Shown here: positions 60,615 through 64,000 of the stretch, piece after piece
How positions within the stretch are numbered: the first letter of the stretch is position 1
Layout: every line of letters begins with the position of its first letter
Assembly: GCA_026874595.1 (NCBI GenBank)
Contig: CM049309.1
Location: 49,884,079-49,948,078, forward strand
Source of the DNA: Sipunculus nudus
Lineage: Eukaryota; Annelida; Sipuncula; Golfingiida; Sipunculidae
Direction of reading: 5' to 3'
DNA: 64,000 nucleotides
Made by a program: the position numbers and the translations under genes
The notes under the pieces: generated by a model
Databases searched by the model: none
Told to the model about the DNA's origin: nothing
Seen by the model: the letters and a program-made list of their open reading frames with translations, nothing else

Positions 60615-60831
60615 ATCTAACTATCTACTGGGACATTTCGGGAGTTAAAATATTCACTAGGAGGACTGGGCAAAAGCTAAAGCACCCCCTGGTGGAGTTT
60701 GCGGGAACTAAAGTGGGTTGGGGCTCTTTCAAACACTTGACTACTCACTCATACTTTCAAGCACTGAAACATTCATTGTCACACAGTTTAAACATACTAA
60801 TAACACAGTGATGTAAAAGGAATAAAACAAA

Positions 60832-60837
60832 TTTATT
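60832..60837 (-). terminator. Poly(A) signal for the 61-62 kb locus
   Basis: TTTATT on the plus strand is AATAAA on the minus strand, about 160 bp past the stop codon at 60,996. Confidence 0.5.
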
Positions 60838-60995
60838 CCTTAAAACCTAAAAGCTAAAAGATATATTATTTATGTCTGTATGCCACCTGTGTTCTTCGTT
60901 GTTTGTGTGTGTAATCACATGGAGTGTATGTCTGATGCTATGTTCTTCCCTGTACCTAACTAAAATCGCGTGTGAAGACTGTTCTTTAAATGATT

Positions 60996-62039
60996 TTAAA
61001 CAAAATCAAAGTCCAGCACGATACGCTTCCTATCATGAAGCTGGTATTGCCCCACCTCGATCGTGGTGGCTTCTTGTATTAAGTCCAGTACCATCATGAC
61101 TGCCTTTAACGGCGTAGATTCTAAAACGTCACAATCCGTTAGCGAGATAGGGCACTGCAGGCCTTCACGAGCATTTGCTTGTCTTCCGGTGCTCTCATCT
61201 CGTCCAGATGTTGGTAAAGGAAGCTCCGGATGCGGACCAGCTTCTGGTGTTTTGTCGGAAGTTTCTCGTACGGTGCTCTGACGCCTCGCCCGTAGTTCAG
61301 TAGTTTCATCAGCTCCGTCGCTTGTGTAGAGCCGCTCTGCGAGGTCGTCGTACTCCCTCTCAATGATTTCAAAGAGTTTGTCCCTGCTGATACCGAGCAC
61401 AGACGGGGTTGGGGCTGAAGGGGTAGTGGCGGTGCGGTCGGAACAACCCGGTGGGGGGTAGTCGGGGGTCCGGCTACCACCCCACAAGGGCGTGGATGTG
61501 GGTGTAGAGGTGAGCCAATGGTCAAAGGAAGGCATGGGAATGGTGGGGGCGGTGGGGGGAGAAGCAGGTGGCTCACTATACCTGACGACATCGAAGTATA
61601 TGGGGGTGGGAGATCGGGCGTCTGTGCTCGGGCATCCGCAGGGACCACTGGTGGAGAGAGCGGTGACGGCGGCGACGTCTGGGGCTGTTTGCTCGACATC
61701 GGGTGCACCACTGCTGTTGTCTTCTCGCTTAGATCTGATCGGCGAGACCGGTGGACTTCCACGTGACCAGTAGTGACCGGCTTTTGGAGTTGATGACCAT
61801 GGTGGGCTGTGACTGCGATGTCTGTACCGCTTGCTGCTACTGCATTTGGCTGCTCTGCTGCGACATCTTTTTCGGCCATAATCTCGTCGAGAACACTGAT
61901 GATCTCCATCTTGTCTGCAACGGTGGGTTCTGCTGCTGCTACCGGTGGTTTGCTGATGCGTGACCGTAGACGTAACCGTCTCAACAGACTCTGTATCCGT
62001 TGCTTCAGCTTTCCCATTACGACGAGTGGCTTGGCTCAT
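60996..62039 (-). CDS. Unrecognised 347-residue protein, frame 1 of a dual-coding locus
   Basis: ATG at 62,039, uninterrupted to the stop at 60,996; a TATA box lies 50 bp upstream. The N-terminal third is rich in Ser, Thr, Arg and Cys, with a basic GRKRCRSR cluster at about residues 55-62 and RYRHRSHSPP after it, which could bind nucleic acid or act as a nuclear signal. The middle is Pro/Ser-rich (SPTPIYF, PTAP at 162-165, PSAP at 207-210). A helical block ISRDKLFEIIEREYDDLAER follows at about 217-236. The last 50 residues, past the end of the second frame, look folded (LKAVMMVLDLIQEATTIEVG). GC content is far above the flanks. No family was recognised. It may be a viral or mobile-element regulatory protein; that is inference. 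Confidence 0.55.
   Translation of the reverse strand: MSQATRRNGKAEATDTESVETVTSTVTHQQTTGSSSRTHRCRQDGDHQCSRRDYGRKRCRSRAAKCSSSKRYRHRSHSPPWSSTPKAGHYWSRGSPPVSPIRSKREDNSSGAPDVEQTAPDVAAVTALSTSGPCGCPSTDARSPTPIYFDVVRYSEPPASPPTAPTIPMPSFDHWLTSTPTSTPLWGGSRTPDYPPPGCSDRTATTPSAPTPSVLGISRDKLFEIIEREYDDLAERLYTSDGADETTELRARRQSTVRETSDKTPEAGPHPELPLPTSGRDESTGRQANAREGLQCPISLTDCDVLESTPLKAVMMVLDLIQEATTIEVGQYQLHDRKRIVLDFDFV
61139..62017 (-). CDS. Unrecognised 292-residue protein, frame 2, overlapping
   Basis: ATG at 62,017, 22 bases inside frame 1, has a better start context (GTAATGG: G at -3, G at +4) than the first ATG, so leaky scanning could make both. The protein starts MGKLKQRIQSLLRRLRLRSR, a basic amphipathic segment. 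It then has a short helix (DKMEIISVLDEIMAEKD, about 36-52), a long Pro-rich part with PPPY at 137-140 and PTAP at 193-196, and a folded-looking C-terminus (QKLVRIRSFLYQHLDEMR, then DKQMLVKACSALSR). Its ordered parts fall opposite disordered parts of frame 1, the usual pattern for genuine overlapping viral genes. No family was recognised. An alternative is a chance frame in GC-rich DNA. Confidence 0.45.
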   Translation of the reverse strand: MGKLKQRIQSLLRRLRLRSRISKPPVAAAEPTVADKMEIISVLDEIMAEKDVAAEQPNAVAASGTDIAVTAHHGHQLQKPVTTGHVEVHRSRRSDLSEKTTAVVHPMSSKQPQTSPPSPLSPPVVPADARAQTPDLPPPYTSMSSGIVSHLLLPPPPPPFPCLPLTIGSPLHPHPRPCGVVAGPPTTPHRVVPTAPPLPLQPQPRLCSVSAGTNSLKSLRGSTTTSQSGSTQATELMKLLNYGRGVRAPYEKLPTKHQKLVRIRSFLYQHLDEMRAPEDKQMLVKACSALSR

Positions 62040-62086
62040 ACCTCATATGTATAGCGGAGAGAATGGGGATGTCAGGCAGGAATGAA

Positions 62087-62094
62087 CTTTTATA
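62087..62094 (-). promoter_or_regulatory. TATA box of the dual-coding locus
   Basis: CTTTTATA on the plus strand reads TATAAAAG on the minus strand. It is about 50 bp upstream of the first ATG (62,039), which leaves a short leader. ACTTCCGG motifs lie further upstream. Confidence 0.6.
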
Positions 62095-62183
62095 CCTAAA
62101 CATGGACTAGGCGTGGGGGATGGGTAGGTAGGGAAACTATAGCGATCAACCAATCAGCGCACGTTTCATACATCCTATCACCC

Positions 62184-63054
62184 CCGGAAGTAAAGTAAAA
62201 TAATTCACAGTCAAAGCTTCTAGAACATTCCACCGGAAATGCCATACAAAGAACAAGTATACACCATACCGGAAGTAGTTCACAACACAGTAAATATAAC
62301 ATATATACAGTTTTATTTGTATCAAAACAATTGTTTTTTTTTTGTATATAATATTTTTTATGTTTTACGGTATTTTCCGTTTATCTGTGCTTAACATGTG
62401 CAAAAGTATGATATTTAAGCAACCGGAAGTAAATGGTGCAAAAAAAAAAACCTTACCGGATGTCATAAATGAAACTTGGTTTTAAACGTTTTCAAACATT
62501 TTTTGACAATAAATAAAAGTAAATAAAAGTAAAAACACTCTCCTACGCAAAATGATATAAATTGTAGTATTTTTTATTGATCTGAGCCTAAAAAATAAAA
62601 AAGTATGATTACCGGAAGTCATTGATGCAAAATAAATTACGTTTTTATCAAACGTTTTAAATAAAATGAAACGTTTATTGCTCGAATTCTTTCAATTAAA
62701 ATGATTTTACAGTCCTTTTCTGGTCTTATTACTGTGAATTGTAGTATTTTCTTATCATTTGTGCTTAAAATATTAGAAAAGGAATGATATTTCAGCTTAC
62801 AGGAAGTAAATTAAACAAATAAAATCTTTCCGGAAGTCATTTATAAAGATAAAATAAACATTTTATTTAATGTTTTAAATAAAATAAAACGTTTTCTTAT
62901 ATGAATTATTTAAAATAAAACGGTTTTATTCAATTTTTCCTTCTAAATAATATAATTTTTTTATTATCTTATCGTTTGTGCTTAAAATAGAGAAAAAGTA
63001 TGATTTTTCAGCTAACCGGAAGTTAATAAAACAAATAAAATCTTTTCCGGAAAG
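62184..63054. promoter_or_regulatory. Cluster of CCGGAAGT (ETS-like) motifs
   Basis: Exact CCGGAAGT at 62,184, 62,269, 62,423, 62,612, 62,830 and 63,016. One-base variants lie at 62,233, 62,456, 62,801 and 63,047. This 8-mer is the core of ETS/GABP-type sites in animals. Most lie within the degenerate tandem repeat below, two per unit. Whether proteins bind here is not known. Confidence 0.55.
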
Positions 63055-63260
63055 CATTTATAAAGATTATATAAAAATTTCATTCAATGTTTTAAATTAA
63101 ATTAAATGTTTTTTATATGAATTAAATAAATTATAACATATTTATAAAACTTTTCTAGTCTAAATAATGTAAATTATAGTATTTTCTTATCATTTGTGCT
63201 GAAAATATGTTAAAAATGATTAAAAAAAGTTAAAAAAACGTTTTTTTTTTGGTCTTAACA
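62340..63260. repeat. Degenerate tandem repeat, about 170-220 bp, five units
   Basis: TAGTATTTTCTTATCATTTG, then TGCTTAAAATA, occurs near 62,740 and 63,178, with close versions at 62,370, 62,568 and 62,960. Each unit goes on to AGTATGAT, (A/C)CGGAAGTNAA, AACAAATAAAATC, TTTCCGGAAGTCATTTATAA and AACGTTTTAAATAAAA. G+C is very low. No coding frame. Confidence 0.75.
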
Positions 63261-63320
63261 ATGCAAAAAAACTTACTACAGTAAAATGCAACAAAGTCCA
63301 TCATCATCTTGTTTGTTCAG

Positions 63321-64000
63321 TCATTTAAGAATAGTTTGGAATTCACTGTCATCCCTTTTTTCTTCTGCGAACTTTGATTGTTCGATGCTCATTCGCGAAC
63401 TGCAGGAACACAGGATCATGTGACGGTTTTTGTTGTCGAGATGAGGGCTTCCATTTTTAACGCGTGAAGGCATCAGCACGTGTAAGATCTTAGCGGGCAC
63501 AGCATCGTCGTCCACGATATTAACCAGCATGGCTAAGAACCTGGGCGCGGAGAAGGCTACTTCTTGTACTTGAACGGGTGCGCAGTGTCGGCCGGAGAAC
63601 ACATCATGATTGAACAGGACTACACCGTGTGTAGTATTCAGATTCCAGGTGAAACATTCCACATTGGGCTGTAAGATCTGGAAGATGGGAGTCACATCAG
63701 CGGTGATACAGTCATTGCCGAACAGATACCGCATGGCCGCACTTTGATTGTAGATACCATTCCAGGAATCAGGCAGGGTCTTTGATTCCAGGAAATTGAA
63801 TTTGATAGCATAGGTGATCAATTCGATGGCGCGGTTACTCAGTAGGAATCGGAAAATGCATGACGGGACTGTGAATGCGCTCCACCCGTTTTTCAGCTGA
63901 CCCGGGGCGTGTTGTTTTGACCAATTTTCACCCAGGAAGTATCGCGCTTTGGTTTGATGCGAGGTTGTTTTCTCACCCGTTTTCAAATCAACCAGCGCTT
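63321..64000 (-). CDS. Unrecognised protein, open at the right edge
   Basis: The frame is open from the window edge to TGA at 63,321-63,323, at least 226 codons, so the start lies beyond 64,000. The first internal codon that a scanner might take for a start, at 63,986, is TTG and is not a convincing initiator. Composition is balanced and protein-like (RYFLGENWSKQH, FTVPSCIFRFLLSNRAIELI, FLAMLVNIVDDDAVPAKILH) with no low complexity, no clear membrane helix and no motif I can name. It is in the same orientation as the 61-62 kb locus and, like it, has higher GC than the AT-rich spacer. It could belong to the same inserted unit. Function unknown. Confidence 0.6.
   Translation of the reverse strand, partial: ALVDLKTGEKTTSHQTKARYFLGENWSKQHAPGQLKNGWSAFTVPSCIFRFLLSNRAIELITYAIKFNFLESKTLPDSWNGIYNQSAAMRYLFGNDCITADVTPIFQILQPNVECFTWNLNTTHGVVLFNHDVFSGRHCAPVQVQEVAFSAPRFLAMLVNIVDDDAVPAKILHVLMPSRVKNGSPHLDNKNRHMILCSCSSRMSIEQSKFAEEKRDDSEFQTILK

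Noticed and set aside
61492..61773. Plus-strand frames of 80-93 codons opposite the dual-coding locus
   Set aside because: They are shadows of GC-rich minus-strand coding sequence: glycine-rich translation of the antisense of proline-rich text, with no promoter.

Overview
This is eukaryotic nuclear DNA: it is AT-rich, intron-bearing, dense in microsatellites, and full of DNA transposons, one LTR retrotransposon and a LINE scrap. Dispersed repeats carrying GGTCAAAGGTCAAGGTCAC blocks and CTCAGCTGA/TCAGCTGAG termini, together with the transposon mix, suggest a marine lophotrochozoan, most likely a mollusc. That taxonomic call is inference; nothing here names the species.

The one clear host gene is a plus-strand D-aspartate oxidase / D-amino-acid oxidase-family gene. 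Nine exons from 35,159 to 45,086 join in phase to a first coding exon, giving a 346-residue flavoenzyme that ends in the peroxisomal signal SKL. Three near-identical first exons exist (26,239; 30,607; 57,508). The second is nearest to exon 2. The first is probably a relic or alternative first exon. The third starts a downstream copy whose exon 2 is missing. Pieces of the upstream flank and of intron 1 recur at about 0.8-1.75, 13.15-13.33, 26.7-27.1, 34.1-35.1, 47.3 and 57-59.5 kb, so the window is the eroded remains of a tandem gene array.

Region by region: 0-6 kb is repeats, including a 35-bp-arm palindrome, a small TIR element and a 180-bp tandem array. 6.1-12.65 kb is one long repeat element carrying a nested hAT-like element and two nested shorter elements. 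13.1-19 kb is old flank sequence broken by a nested pair of TIR elements (with matching empty sites elsewhere in the window) and by an inverted copy of the 6-12 kb element. 20.9-21.5 kb is a LINE remnant, 22.3-23.3 kb a degenerate AT-rich repeat, and 24.3-25.5 kb a Tigger/pogo-like element. 26-31 kb holds two first exons with Tigger and hAT insertions between them. 31-45 kb holds the rest of the oxidase gene. 47.4-53.6 kb is a decayed Ty3/Gypsy-type element whose integrase lies before the reverse transcriptase. 54-59.5 kb is flank duplications and the third first exon.

From about 59.5 kb the character changes. The third intron-1 copy stops roughly 70 bp short of where exon 2 should be. Two minisatellite arrays follow (about 20-bp and a near-perfect 91-bp unit). 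Next comes a GC-rich minus-strand locus with two long reading frames (347 and 292 codons) overlapping in different frames behind a single TATA box, then an AT-rich tandem repeat studded with CCGGAAGT motifs, then an unrecognised minus-strand frame that runs off the right edge. This 59.5-64 kb block is compact, intronless as far as visible, and unlike the rest. It may be an integrated viral or other mobile segment. It is the best candidate here for something undescribed; its identity is unknown.
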